Below, one piece after another: positions 14,573 to 22,706 of a stretch of DNA of 47,528 bases (position 1 is the stretch's first letter; each line of letters starts with the position of its first letter). Position numbers and translations under genes: made by a program. Where the stretch lies: NCBI RefSeq assembly GCF_016862635.1, contig NZ_BONI01000074.1, positions 1 through 47,528 on the forward strand. The letters run 5' to 3'. Origin of the DNA: Catellatospora coxensis (GTDB lineage: Bacteria; Actinomycetota; Actinomycetes; Mycobacteriales; Micromonosporaceae). Below the pieces are notes generated by a model. That model ran no database searches and had not been told where the DNA came from. It saw nothing but the letters and a program-made list of their open reading frames with translations.

Positions 14573-15832
14573 GTGGGTCGTTTGGACAACTTCAAGGCGA
14601 ATGTGCGGCGGGCCTACGAGGCCAGCCGCGCCAGTGCCCGCGCCAGGCGCGACCAGGAGGAGCGCGACCGGCGCGAGGCCGAGCAGCCGTTGCCCGAGCC
14701 GGCCGAGCCCGAACTGCTGCACCACTCCACGGCCAGCCGCGACGACGTCGACGTGCCGTACGCGCTGCGCATCGGCGGGGCGTGGGCCTGGCGCATCATC
14801 GTGCTGGGCATCGCGCTCATCTACCTGCTGCAGTTCCTCGGGAAGATCAGCATCGTCATCGTGCCGGTGCTGATCGCCATGCTGCTGGCCGCGCTGCTGG
14901 CACCCGCGGTGCGCTGGCTGAACCGCATCCACGTGCACCGCTCGCTGGCCACCGCGATCGTCGTGGTGACGGGCCTGGCCGCGGTCGCCGGAACGCTGAC
15001 CCTGGTGATCAACCAGTTCGTCAACGGGCTGCCCGACCTGACCAAGAACGCCGCCGAGGGCGTGCAGCAGATCCAGACGTGGCTCAAGAACGGCCCGCTG
15101 CACCTGACCGACGCGCAGATGGGCAGTGCGATCGACTCGGTCACGAAATCCATCACCACGAACAAGGAAGCCCTGACCACGGGTGCCATCACCACCGCGA
15201 CGACGGTGTTCGAGGTGCTCAGCGGCCTGTTCCTGGTGATCTTCACGCTGTTCTTCTTCCTGCGGGACGGCCGCGTGATCTGGCGCTTCCTGCTGCGCCT
15301 GGTCCCCAACCAGGCCCGCGAGCCGCTGGACCGGGCCGGGGTCGCCGCGTGGGCCTCGCTGGGCGCGTACGTGCGGGCCACCGTGCTGGTCGCGTTCATC
15401 GACGCGGTCGGCATCGGCATCGCGCTGGCGCTGCTGCGGGTGCCGTTCGCCCTGCCGCTGGCAGCGCTGGTGTTCCTCGGCGCGTTCATCCCGATCGTCG
15501 GCGCCACCCTGTCCGGCGCGGTCGCGGTGCTGGTCGCCCTGGTCACCAACGGCCCGCTGACGGCGCTGCTGGTGCTGGCCGCGGTCATCGCCATTCAGCA
15601 GATCGAGGGCCACCTGCTCCAGCCGCTGATCATGGGCCGGGCGGTGGCCATCCACCCGCTCGCCGTGATCCTCGGCATCGCCGCGGGCGTGGTGCTGGCC
15701 GGGATCGTGGGCGCGCTGATCGCCGTACCGCTGATCGCGGTGCTCAACACGGCGATCCGGCAGCTGGCCGGACGACCGCAACCGGAGCCGGACTCGGTGA
15801 TCGTCAAAGCGCCGCCGGCCCCCGCCGCCTGA
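14573..15832 (+). CDS. AI-2E family transporter
   Basis: A 419-residue membrane protein with a charged N-terminal region (FKANVRRAYEASRASARARR) and about seven to eight hydrophobic segments. The family pattern is clear: FLGKISIVIVPVLIAMLLAALLAP, the long outer loop with NQFVNGLPDL, FLVIFTLFFFLRDG, LGAFIPIVGATLSGAVAVLVAL and IEGHLLQPLIMGRAVAIHPL. Members named after AI-2 export (TqsA) also include Na+/H+ antiporters and proteins of unknown cargo, so the substrate is open. GTG 14573 has GGGAGGA upstream. A strong intrinsic terminator follows the stop. Confidence 0.88.
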   Translation: MGRLDNFKANVRRAYEASRASARARRDQEERDRREAEQPLPEPAEPELLHHSTASRDDVDVPYALRIGGAWAWRIIVLGIALIYLLQFLGKISIVIVPVLIAMLLAALLAPAVRWLNRIHVHRSLATAIVVVTGLAAVAGTLTLVINQFVNGLPDLTKNAAEGVQQIQTWLKNGPLHLTDAQMGSAIDSVTKSITTNKEALTTGAITTATTVFEVLSGLFLVIFTLFFFLRDGRVIWRFLLRLVPNQAREPLDRAGVAAWASLGAYVRATVLVAFIDAVGIGIALALLRVPFALPLAALVFLGAFIPIVGATLSGAVAVLVALVTNGPLTALLVLAAVIAIQQIEGHLLQPLIMGRAVAIHPLAVILGIAAGVVLAGIVGALIAVPLIAVLNTAIRQLAGRPQPEPDSVIVKAPPAPAA

Positions 15833-15844
15833 CTTTCAGATCTG

Positions 15845-15880
15845 AAAAGGGCTCCGCCGGTCGCACCGGCGGAGCCCTTT
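15845..15880 (+). terminator. Intrinsic terminator after the AI-2E permease
   Basis: GGGCTCCGCCGG (15849-15860) pairs with CCGGCGGAGCCC (15866-15877) around TCGCA, flanked by AAA and TTT. It may also serve the PrsW gene arriving from the right. Confidence 0.9.
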
Positions 15881-15896
15881 CGTTGCGGCAGCGGCG

Positions 15897-17345
15897 TCAG
15901 GACGCCTGCGGCGGGTAGTACGGCTGCGGCGGGTACGGGTACCCCGGCTGCGCGGGGTACGCCGGGTACGCGGGTGCGGGCGGGGGCAGCAGCACCGGCA
16001 CCGGCACCACCGGCTCGGCGGGCATGGGCACCGTGCGGGCCACGCCGTCCGGGAACGTCATCCGGTACACCGCCCCGTCGAAGAAGGCCGGCGGCACCTG
16101 CGGGTCACGGCCGACGAACACCGCTCTGGTGGTGCTGACGACCTGCAGCAGGTCACGCTCCTCGGTGACGCTGCGAACCCGGTCGGCATCGTATTCGTCG
16201 AGGCCGCGGTTCATGCCGTCGCGCACCAGCGCCAGCCGGGTGGCGGCGAACTGGAACTCCTTCATGGCCCGGCGGCCCGGTTCCCCGGCGACCCGCTTCG
16301 CCCAGACCCGGGCGGCGTGCCGGCGGGCAAGCGTGCCCATCGCCGCCACCTCGGGCGGGGTGAGCCAGCCGGCCGTGGCGTACGCGGGCAGCACCTGCAA
16401 CGCCAGCCGGCCCTCGCGGGCACGTACCCACAGCGCGACGCCGATCATCGACAGGAACACCGGCACCATGACCGCGATGTAGCCGTACAGGAAGAAGTAG
16501 GGGCTGATCGAGGCGGACAGCGTGGCCATCAGGTTCCACGAGCCGTGCAGGATCATCGCCAGCAGCAGCCCGCCGACCGGCGCGCACCAGCGCACCCAGC
16601 TGCTGGCCGAGCGGGCGGCGATGCCGATGCCGATGCCGGTCATCGAGGTGAACAGCGGGTGGGCGAACCCGGAGATCAGGATGCGGCCCAGGAACATGCC
16701 GAAGACCAGCTGCGCCCCGGAGTACGGCCCCCACTGCTCGTTGCCCGCGTAGAAGCCGTGCCCGCCCAGGTAGAGGATGTTCTCCACCATCGCGAAGCCG
16801 ACCCCGGACAGGCCGCAGTAGACGATGCCGTCGGTGATGCCGGACAGCTCGCGGCGGCGCCGCCAGAGGATCCACAGCGGGAACGCCGCCTTGCCCAGTT
16901 CCTCGATGAACGGCGCGACCACCGTGGCGACCACCGCGTCGGGCAGGGTGACCACGTTCAGCCAGCCGGAGAAGAACGAGTTGACGCCCAGCGCCAGCAG
17001 CGTCGCCGGGAACGCGCCCCACAGGAAGCTGATCACCAGCAGTTTCGGCGGCTCCGGCTCGTACCGGTCGAGCCAGAGGAACGCGGCGACGAGCACCGGC
17101 ACCGGCAGCAGGGCCGCGGACAGCCCGACCGCGAACGCCAACGGCCCGATCTTCCAGCCCAGATAGCCGAGCATGGCCAGGGCCGAGCCGCCGACGACGA
17201 CGATCGCGAGCAGCAGCGGCAGCCAGCGCCGGGGGCGCTTGAGCGGCAGCGACGGCTCCGGCAGCGCGGGCGGCGGCCACGGCGCACTGTGGAGGCCGAC
17301 GTCGGCCCTGCCGGGTTCGGTCCCAGGAGTCGGGAGGTCGGACAT
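15897..17345 (-). CDS. PrsW-family intramembrane metalloprotease
   Basis: A 482-residue membrane protein. The Abi-like glutamyl protease motif APFIEELGKAAFP carries Glu148-Glu149; GFAMVENILYLGG, SGFAHPLFTSMTGIGIG and MILHGSWNLMA supply the other conserved Glu/His residues of the PrsW active site, which cleaves transmembrane proteins such as anti-sigma factors. The N-terminus (1-40) is Pro-rich and cytoplasmic, and the C-terminal 60 residues are Pro/Tyr-rich (YPYPPQPYYPPQAS). ATG 17345 lies 6 nt after TAGGCT, so it is probably leaderless. It is divergent from the SAM-IV-controlled gene. The target protein is unknown. Confidence 0.9.
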   Translation of the reverse strand: MSDLPTPGTEPGRADVGLHSAPWPPPALPEPSLPLKRPRRWLPLLLAIVVVGGSALAMLGYLGWKIGPLAFAVGLSAALLPVPVLVAAFLWLDRYEPEPPKLLVISFLWGAFPATLLALGVNSFFSGWLNVVTLPDAVVATVVAPFIEELGKAAFPLWILWRRRRELSGITDGIVYCGLSGVGFAMVENILYLGGHGFYAGNEQWGPYSGAQLVFGMFLGRILISGFAHPLFTSMTGIGIGIAARSASSWVRWCAPVGGLLLAMILHGSWNLMATLSASISPYFFLYGYIAVMVPVFLSMIGVALWVRAREGRLALQVLPAYATAGWLTPPEVAAMGTLARRHAARVWAKRVAGEPGRRAMKEFQFAATRLALVRDGMNRGLDEYDADRVRSVTEERDLLQVVSTTRAVFVGRDPQVPPAFFDGAVYRMTFPDGVARTVPMPAEPVVPVPVLLPPPAPAYPAYPAQPGYPYPPQPYYPPQAS

Positions 17346-17351
17346 GGGCGC

Positions 17352-17357
17352 AGCCTA
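17352..17357 (-). promoter_or_regulatory. -10 box for the PrsW gene
   Basis: TAGGCT on the minus strand, 6 nt before ATG 17345; leaderless arrangement. Confidence 0.6.
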
Positions 17358-17364
17358 CCTCCGC

Positions 17365-17370
17365 TATGCT
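17365..17370 (+). promoter_or_regulatory. -10 box for the SAM-IV riboswitch transcript
   Basis: TATGCT, 8 bases before the first base of the aptamer (17379), places the transcript start at the 5' edge of P1. Confidence 0.55.
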
Positions 17371-17378
17371 CGGCGAAA

Positions 17379-17545
17379 GGTCACGAGTGTCAGCCGCTCT
17401 CACATTCACCTGCGCAAGCGGGCGAAAGTGTCGAAAGATGGAGCAAAGCCCCGGCTTGCTGACCGGCAACCCTCTGTAGTTCGCGGTGGGGTGCCCCGGG
17501 TGATGACCGGGCCCAGCCCGTTGTCGTGCTGGGCAAGCGCGGACC
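17379..17545 (+). ncRNA. SAM-IV riboswitch with an extra hairpin
   Basis: The core AAGCCCCGGCTTGCTGACC, CGGCAACCCTC, CGCGGTGGGGTGCCCC and GGGTGATGACC matches the actinobacterial SAM-IV aptamer almost base for base. P1 is GGTCA (17379-17383) with TGACC (17504-17508); P2 is GTCAGC (17389-17394) with GCTGAC (17458-17463); the 3' hairpin CCCAGC/GCTGGG (17512-17517, 17528-17533) and GGCAAGCGCGGACC complete it. About 50 bases are inserted between the first P2 arm and the core; they can form a hairpin capped by a GCAA tetraloop. The expression platform contains GGGGTC/GACCCC (17558-17572) just before the Shine-Dalgarno GGAGG. Confidence 0.92.
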
Positions 17546-17583
17546 TTTGCCCTGCCAGGGGTCCCTGACCCCGGAGGTGCCCC

Positions 17584-18858
17584 ATGACCGCGATCGCCCA
17601 ACGACCCTGTAGTGCCGTCGAGACCGCCGACGTGACGCCCGTGCGCGTGGCCGAGGCGGAGCTGTCCGTGCTCGGCGTGCCCGGTCAGATCAATCTCGAC
17701 TACGCGGCCACCGCGCCCTGCCTGCGGGCGGCCGCCGACGCGGTCAACGCGCTGCTGCCCTGGTACGGCTCGGTGCACCGGGGCGCGGGCGCGCTGTCGC
17801 AGCGCTGCACGCTGGAGTACGAGCGCGCCCGGCAGACCGTCGGCGACTTCGTCGGCGCACGCGAGGGCGACCACGTGGTGTTCACCCGCAACACCACCGA
17901 CGCGCTCAACCTGCTCGCGCACGCGCTGCCCGCGAGCACCACGGTCATCACGTACGCCGGGGAGCACCACGCCAACCTGCTGCCCTGGCCCAACGCGGTG
18001 CGCCTGCCGGTGCCGGGCTCGCCCGACGCCGCGGTGCGCTACCTGGCCGCAGCGCTGGCCGAGGTGCGCCGGGGCAACACCGACGGCGAGGTCCTGGTCG
18101 CCGTCACCGGCGCGAGCAACGTCACCGGCGAGCTGTGGCCGGTCGCGCAGCTCGCCCTGATCGCGCACCGGTTCAACGCGCGGGTCGTGCTCGACGCCGC
18201 GCAGCTCGCCCCGCATGTGCCGGTCGACGTGTCGGCCCTCGACGTCGACTACGTGGCACTGTCCGGGCACAAGCTGTACGCCCCGTTCGGCGCGGGCGTG
18301 CTCGTCGGCCGGGGCGACTGGCTCGACGCCGCTCAGCCATACCTGGCGGGCGGCGGGGCGACCAGCGGGGTCGGCGACGCCACCCACGACGTGCGGTGGA
18401 CCACCGGCCCGGCCCGGCACGAGGCGGGCACCCCCAACCTGCTCGGCGCGGTGGCGCTGGCGGCGGTGTGCGCCACCCTGGAGGCCGCCGACCGGTACGC
18501 GCTGCACGCCGAGGAGCAGCGCCTGCTGGCGAAGCTGCGGGCGGGGCTGGCGGAGCTGCCCGACGTCGCCGAGCTGCGCACCTTCGACGCGGACGCGGCC
18601 CGGATCGGCGTGGTGTCCTTCGCGGTGCGCGGCCGCGACTCCGCCGAGATCGCCCAGCGGCTGGCCCGGGAGCACCACATCGGCGTACGCGACGGCCTGT
18701 TCTGCGCTCACCCGCTGGCCCGCCGCCTGCTCGGCGAGGCGTCGGTGCGGGCGGGCTGGGACGGCGTGCCCGCCACCGCCCTGCGCGCCAGCATCGGCAT
18801 CGGCACCACCGACGCCGATGTGGACACGTTCCTCGGCGCCCTGCGCGCCGTCGTCTGA
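17584..18858 (+). CDS. Class V aminotransferase / cysteine desulfurase-like protein
   Basis: A 424-residue PLP enzyme. NLDYAATAPC opens the fold, GEHHANLLPW and LDAAQLAPHVPVD bind PLP, and K230 in ALSGHK is the Schiff-base lysine. C374 in RDGLFCAHPLARR is at the position of the SufS-type catalytic cysteine, so desulfurase or related C-S chemistry is possible, although an aminotransferase or lyase cannot be excluded. ATG 17584 has GGAGGTG upstream. It is alone behind a SAM-IV riboswitch, which ties it to methionine/SAM or sulfur metabolism and suggests lower expression when SAM is high. There is no suf or isc cluster nearby. Confidence 0.85.
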   Translation: MTAIAQRPCSAVETADVTPVRVAEAELSVLGVPGQINLDYAATAPCLRAAADAVNALLPWYGSVHRGAGALSQRCTLEYERARQTVGDFVGAREGDHVVFTRNTTDALNLLAHALPASTTVITYAGEHHANLLPWPNAVRLPVPGSPDAAVRYLAAALAEVRRGNTDGEVLVAVTGASNVTGELWPVAQLALIAHRFNARVVLDAAQLAPHVPVDVSALDVDYVALSGHKLYAPFGAGVLVGRGDWLDAAQPYLAGGGATSGVGDATHDVRWTTGPARHEAGTPNLLGAVALAAVCATLEAADRYALHAEEQRLLAKLRAGLAELPDVAELRTFDADAARIGVVSFAVRGRDSAEIAQRLAREHHIGVRDGLFCAHPLARRLLGEASVRAGWDGVPATALRASIGIGTTDADVDTFLGALRAVV

Positions 18859-18876
18859 GCCCGCGACCGACGACAG

Positions 18877-18907
18877 CGGCCGGTGACCCCTGACGGGTCA
18901 CCGGCCG
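18877..18907. terminator. Strong hairpin terminator between convergent genes
   Basis: CGGCCGGTGACCC (18877-18889) pairs with GGGTCACCGGCCG (18895-18907) around CTGAC; a smaller hairpin CCTGA/TCAGG follows at 18917-18930. Confidence 0.85.
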
Positions 18908-18940
18908 ATCATCGTCCCTGACGGATCAGGGCTCCGGGTG

Positions 18941-20533
18941 CTAGGCGACGACCTTGCGGCGGCGCGCCAGCAGGAACAGCACGACGCCCGCGAGCGCGAC
19001 CGCGCCGCCGACACCGGCGATCAGAGCGGTGTTGTCGCCGGTCACCGGCAGTCCGCCGCCGTTGCCGCCGTTGTTGCCGCCGGCCGGCGGAGTGCCGATC
19101 TTGATGACGACCTTGGCGGTGTCGTTCTTCGCGTTGCTGTCCTTGCCGACCGAGGTGAGCACGGTCGCCAGGCCGTCGTTGCCGATGGGCTCGGCGTCGA
19201 TGCGCACCAGCAGCTCGCGGGTCAGCGAGCGGCCCGCCTGCAGCTCGGACTCGAAGCCGCAGCCGAGCTCGGTGGCACCGGTGTACTGCCAGGGCTCCTC
19301 CTGCCCGTCCGCGCTGCAGGTGCCGACCTCCGGAGCCTGGTCAGGCGCGACGAAAGAGGTGCCCGCCGGAGCCTTGATCTTGAAGCTCGGCCCGGTGCTG
19401 ACCTTGCCGACGTTGCTGACCTTGACGTTGATCTTGACCACGTCGCCGACCTTGCCGTAGCCGGGGGTCACGCTGATGGCCTGGTCGACCGCGACCGGGG
19501 CGGCCGCGTGCACCGCGAACGACGCGTCGTCGTCGGCCGGGTCGACGTCGCCGGCCTCCTCGGCGTTCGGCACGGCACCCTGCAGCAGGTCCTCGACGAG
19601 CTGCTCGAACTGGGCCTCGGTCACGCCTTCGGCGACCTCGAAGCCGTCGGCCGGCTTCATCTCACCCGTGGTGGGCTCCTCGACGGACGTCTTGATGGCC
19701 TTGGCGCTGACCAGACCACCGGGCAGCACCGCCGGGCCGCCCACGTAGTTCTGGTGCACGTAGAGCGACAGCAGCGACTCGGGGTTGTAGGCGCCGCCGG
19801 GCGGGATCACCGCGTCGGGGTCCGAGCAGGTGAGGACGGTCATGGACTCGTCCAGCTCGCAGATGCCGTACTGGTTGTCGAAGCCGACGAAAGGCGGCAC
19901 CGTGATGGTGAAGTCCACGCCGTGCACGTACCGGTCACCGTTGTTCCAGATGCCCCAGGCGAGCGGTGCGACGTTGCCGGGCTTCACCGGGATGACCTTG
20001 CCGGCGTCGGTGTAGCCGGCGACCAGGTCGAACGCGTAGGACATGAGGTCCGCGCCGTTGTCGACGACCTGCACCGGCACGGTGACGCTGTTGTTGGCCG
20101 GGTTGACGTCCCCGCTCGTGGTGAACGACACCGAGAACGATCCCGCGGCGCCCGCCTTCTTGCCGACGTTGCTCAGGAAGACGGCATCGACGTAGGACTC
20201 GCCGGGCGCGAAGCCGACCATGCCGCACTTCGCGACCTTGCCCGCGATGTCGCAGCCGATCGCCTCCAGGAGGGTCAGGTCGGCGGTGACCAGGGAGCTG
20301 GTCAGGCCGCTGAAGTCGTACGTGACCAGGGTGTCGCCCGAGGCGGCCGTGCCCACGTTCGAGAGGTCCACGCGGAAGGCCTTGTCCTCGGCGTCAACCG
20401 CGATCTTCGAACCGGGCACCTTTACGGCGAGGTCGACCCCGCCGGCCGCGTGGGCCGGTGTGCCCAGCACGGCGGAGAGCCCGCCGGCGAGCAGCATCGA
20501 GGCACCCGCCGCCAGGGCGGTGCGGATCTTCAT
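18941..20533 (-). CDS. LPXTG-anchored surface protein with DUF11-like repeats
   Basis: A 530-residue secreted protein. A signal peptide (MKIRTALAAGASMLLAGGLS, cleavage after AHA near residue 29) is followed by CARDB/DUF11-like beta domains (VDLSNVGTAASGDTLVTYDF; VKISNVGKV-type repeats) and a Gly/Asn-rich linker. The C-terminus has the sorting signal LPVTG (495-499), a hydrophobic helix and the tail RRRKVVA, so a sortase should attach it to peptidoglycan. Cysteines are few and probably disulfide-bonded. It begins 44 bases after the FUSC gene on the same strand, but a separate promoter is possible. Probably structural or adhesive; role unknown. Confidence 0.87.
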   Translation of the reverse strand: MKIRTALAAGASMLLAGGLSAVLGTPAHAAGGVDLAVKVPGSKIAVDAEDKAFRVDLSNVGTAASGDTLVTYDFSGLTSSLVTADLTLLEAIGCDIAGKVAKCGMVGFAPGESYVDAVFLSNVGKKAGAAGSFSVSFTTSGDVNPANNSVTVPVQVVDNGADLMSYAFDLVAGYTDAGKVIPVKPGNVAPLAWGIWNNGDRYVHGVDFTITVPPFVGFDNQYGICELDESMTVLTCSDPDAVIPPGGAYNPESLLSLYVHQNYVGGPAVLPGGLVSAKAIKTSVEEPTTGEMKPADGFEVAEGVTEAQFEQLVEDLLQGAVPNAEEAGDVDPADDDASFAVHAAAPVAVDQAISVTPGYGKVGDVVKINVKVSNVGKVSTGPSFKIKAPAGTSFVAPDQAPEVGTCSADGQEEPWQYTGATELGCGFESELQAGRSLTRELLVRIDAEPIGNDGLATVLTSVGKDSNAKNDTAKVVIKIGTPPAGGNNGGNGGGLPVTGDNTALIAGVGGAVALAGVVLFLLARRRKVVA

Positions 20534-20577
20534 TTGTTCCCCCGTCGGGATGTTGAGGAGTTGATCAGCGAGGGACG

Positions 20578-21738
20578 CTACCCAGATTTCTCCGGGCTTC
20601 CACCAGCCGAACGGCTGGTTCCGGGGTGGTCGATCCGGCCAACAGCCCGTCTGACCTGCCGTTCTGCGTCCTCCCGGGACATTCCGGCGGCCCGCAGCAG
20701 GTCCGTCGCGGTCGACCGCACCTGGGCGAACACCACCTCGCCGGAGAACTCCAGACCCGCCTGATGGGCCTCTCGCGCCTCGCGCACCGCCCGCACCGCG
20801 GCCTGCGCCGCCTGCTCCGGCTCCACCGCGTCGGCCAGCTCCCGGCGCAGCGACGACACCGACTGCGCCAGCGCGTGCACGGCCTCGACCAGGGCGGCGG
20901 GCACCGTCTCGCGGTCGCGGATCATCGACACGATCCGGCGTACCAGCACCCGGCTGTTGCGCAGCGAGCGCGCCAGATGGTCCGCGGCCTCGATGTAGGC
21001 CTGCAGCAGGCCGTGCTTGCCCCAGTGCAGCGGGGCGATGGTCGCCAGCTCCTTGCTCGCCTTCAGCGACTCGCCGAACGCCCGCAGGTGCGACTCCGCC
21101 TCCCGCATACGGTCCAGCGCGTCCTGGGCCGCGGCCGCGTCACCGTGCGCCAGCGCGTCGGCCGCGTGGTGCAGCCCGTCGGCGAGCGAGTCCATCAGCG
21201 GCCCAACCGCCCGCTTCACCTCCGTCAGCGGGTTCAGCGGCAGCAGCAGCGCCATCACCAGCAGCGCGATGCCGCCGCCGACGACCGCGTCGACGAAGCG
21301 GCTCAGGTAGTAGTCGCTGGTGATCGGCAGCAACGTGGCGACCAGGATGCCGGACGAGGCCGCCTGGGTCACCAGCGAAGCCGAGCCGCCGATGAAGATG
21401 GCCAGGTTGATGGCGAGCAGCACCACCAGCGACACCTGCCAGGCGCCCCGGCCGATGACCAGGATGAGCAGCTCGCCGAGCAGGATGCCGACCGCGTTGC
21501 CGGCCACGATCTCGGCCGCGCGCCGCATCCGCTGCCCCACCGAGATGGCTAGCGTGACCACCGCCGCGATCGGCGCGAAGAACGGCTGGTAGTGGCCGAG
21601 CAGGTTGTGCGCCACGTACCAGGCCAGCCCCGCCGCGACCGCGGCCTGCACCGACAGGATGAGGCTGCCGCGCACCCGCCGCACCCGGTCGCGCAGCGTG
21701 ATCCGCGTGCGTCGGCCCAGCTCGGCGGCGTCCACCAC
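20578..21738 (-). CDS. FUSC-family (aromatic acid exporter-like) membrane protein
   Basis: A 386-residue protein with six N-terminal hydrophobic segments (LILSVQAAVAAGLAWYVAHN; FAPIAAVVTLAISVGQRMRR; VGILLGELLILVIGRG) and a cytoplasmic, helical second half rich in Ala/Glu/Arg. GQRMRRAAEIVAGNAVGILLG is the family's signature. Members resemble half of AaeB-type efflux proteins, so the protein may dimerise to export an aromatic or amphipathic compound; the substrate is unknown. GTG 21738 (or GTG 21735) is the start. It is divergent from the HD-domain gene, only 54 bases away. Confidence 0.82.
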   Translation of the reverse strand: MVDAAELGRRTRITLRDRVRRVRGSLILSVQAAVAAGLAWYVAHNLLGHYQPFFAPIAAVVTLAISVGQRMRRAAEIVAGNAVGILLGELLILVIGRGAWQVSLVVLLAINLAIFIGGSASLVTQAASSGILVATLLPITSDYYLSRFVDAVVGGGIALLVMALLLPLNPLTEVKRAVGPLMDSLADGLHHAADALAHGDAAAAQDALDRMREAESHLRAFGESLKASKELATIAPLHWGKHGLLQAYIEAADHLARSLRNSRVLVRRIVSMIRDRETVPAALVEAVHALAQSVSSLRRELADAVEPEQAAQAAVRAVREAREAHQAGLEFSGEVVFAQVRSTATDLLRAAGMSREDAERQVRRAVGRIDHPGTSRSAGGSPEKSG

Positions 21739-21792
21739 CTAACTGTGGCGCACCCGGCACCACCCGCCCCGCACATGCGCCAAGATTTGGCC

Positions 21793-22413
21793 ATGACCAC
21801 CGACGCGAACCCGCTCACCGCCGACCGGTTCGCGGCCACCGCCCGGACCGCCGGGGCCACCGCCCCGGACAGCGTGCTGGCCGAGGTCGGCACCGAGCTG
21901 ATCAACCGCTGGTCGGAGCCGCACCGCTACTACCACACCGGGGAACACCTGGCCGCCTGCCTGAACCTGGTCGGCGACGAGCCGGCGGTCGCGCTGGCGG
22001 TGTGGGGCCACGACGCGATCTACGACCCGACGGCCGCCGACAACGAGGAACGCAGCGCCGTGCTCACCGCCGACCTGCTGACCGAATGCCAGGTGCCGCC
22101 CGCGGTGATCGAGGAGGTCACCCGCCTGATCCGCCTCACCGCCGGCCACGCCGTCGCCCCCGGCGACCGCAACGGCGCCCTGCTCGCCGACGCCGACCTG
22201 GCCGTCCTCGCCGCCCCCTGGCCCGATTACGTGCGCTACGTCGCCGCCGTCCGAGCCGAGTACGCCCACGTCCCCGACGAGCTCTGGCGCATCGGCCGCA
22301 GCACCGTCCTCCAGTCCCTCCTGGCCCTCCCCACCCTCTACCACCACACCCCTGCCCTGGAGACCCCCGCCCGCAGCAACCTCACCCGCGAACTCTCCTC
22401 CCTGACCCCGTAG
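21793..22413 (+). CDS. HD-superfamily metal-dependent phosphohydrolase-like protein
   Basis: A 206-residue helical protein. RYYHTGEHLAACL supplies the first His pair, AVWGHDAIYDP the HD dyad, and ADADLAVLAAP a distal Asp, the pattern of the predicted HD hydrolases (COG4339-type). These bind divalent metal and are presumed to cleave phosphoester bonds; the substrate is unknown. ATG 21793 has neither a good Shine-Dalgarno nor a clean -10 box. Its last 32 bases overlap the end of the oppositely directed DUF4031 gene. Confidence 0.85.
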   Translation: MTTDANPLTADRFAATARTAGATAPDSVLAEVGTELINRWSEPHRYYHTGEHLAACLNLVGDEPAVALAVWGHDAIYDPTAADNEERSAVLTADLLTECQVPPAVIEEVTRLIRLTAGHAVAPGDRNGALLADADLAVLAAPWPDYVRYVAAVRAEYAHVPDELWRIGRSTVLQSLLALPTLYHHTPALETPARSNLTRELSSLTP

Positions 22414-22684
22414 CCGGGGTGGCGCGGGTGAGGTGTTTGGGGATGCGGAGGCCGGCGGCGCGGAGCATGCGGGCTATGTCGCGGGAGGTGGCGTACTGGG
22501 CGCCGAGCCAGCGGGCGACCGGGACACGCTCGGCGGGGATGTCGTAGTGGTCGCGGTCGAAGCCGCGGCGGGGCGCGCCGAGCAGTTCGGCGAACGCGTG
22601 CAGCTCCGCCAGGGACACGTCGCTGACCAGATGCGCCCACAGCCGGCCGTGCGCGGGCCAGACCGGGCTGTCGACATGGATCAC
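22382..22684 (-). CDS. DUF4031 family protein
   Basis: A 100-residue protein: VIHVDSPVWPAHGRLWAHLV, LAELHAFAELLGAPRRGFDRDHYD and ARWLGAQYATSRDIARMLRAAGL. This is the DUF4031 family, whose conserved D, H, W and DHYD residues suggest a small metal or ligand site; the function is unknown. GTG 22684 lies 6 nt after a -10 box that overlaps, on the other strand, the -10 of the FAD oxidase. The 3' end overlaps the convergent HD gene by 32 bases, and the extra C-terminal tail (RATPATGSGRRVRG) falls in that overlap. Confidence 0.83.
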   Translation of the reverse strand: MIHVDSPVWPAHGRLWAHLVSDVSLAELHAFAELLGAPRRGFDRDHYDIPAERVPVARWLGAQYATSRDIARMLRAAGLRIPKHLTRATPATGSGRRVRG

Positions 22685-22690
22685 GCGTCC

Positions 22691-22700
22691 ACGCTAGCGT
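22691..22700. promoter_or_regulatory. Palindromic shared -10 for two divergent leaderless genes
   Basis: ACGCTAGCGT is a perfect palindrome giving TAGCGT on both strands (22695-22700 rightward, 22696-22691 leftward). Each is followed by exactly 6 nt and a GTG start (22707 and 22684). The two -10 hexamers share two base pairs. Confidence 0.75.
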
Positions 22701-22706
22701 GCGAAC

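Noticed and set aside
16153..18711. Very long open frame (852 codons) on the minus strand across PrsW, the SAM-IV riboswitch and the aminotransferase gene
   Set aside because: It is an out-of-frame shadow of two well-identified genes, has Arg/Ala/Gly/Pro-rich low-complexity composition and no family features.
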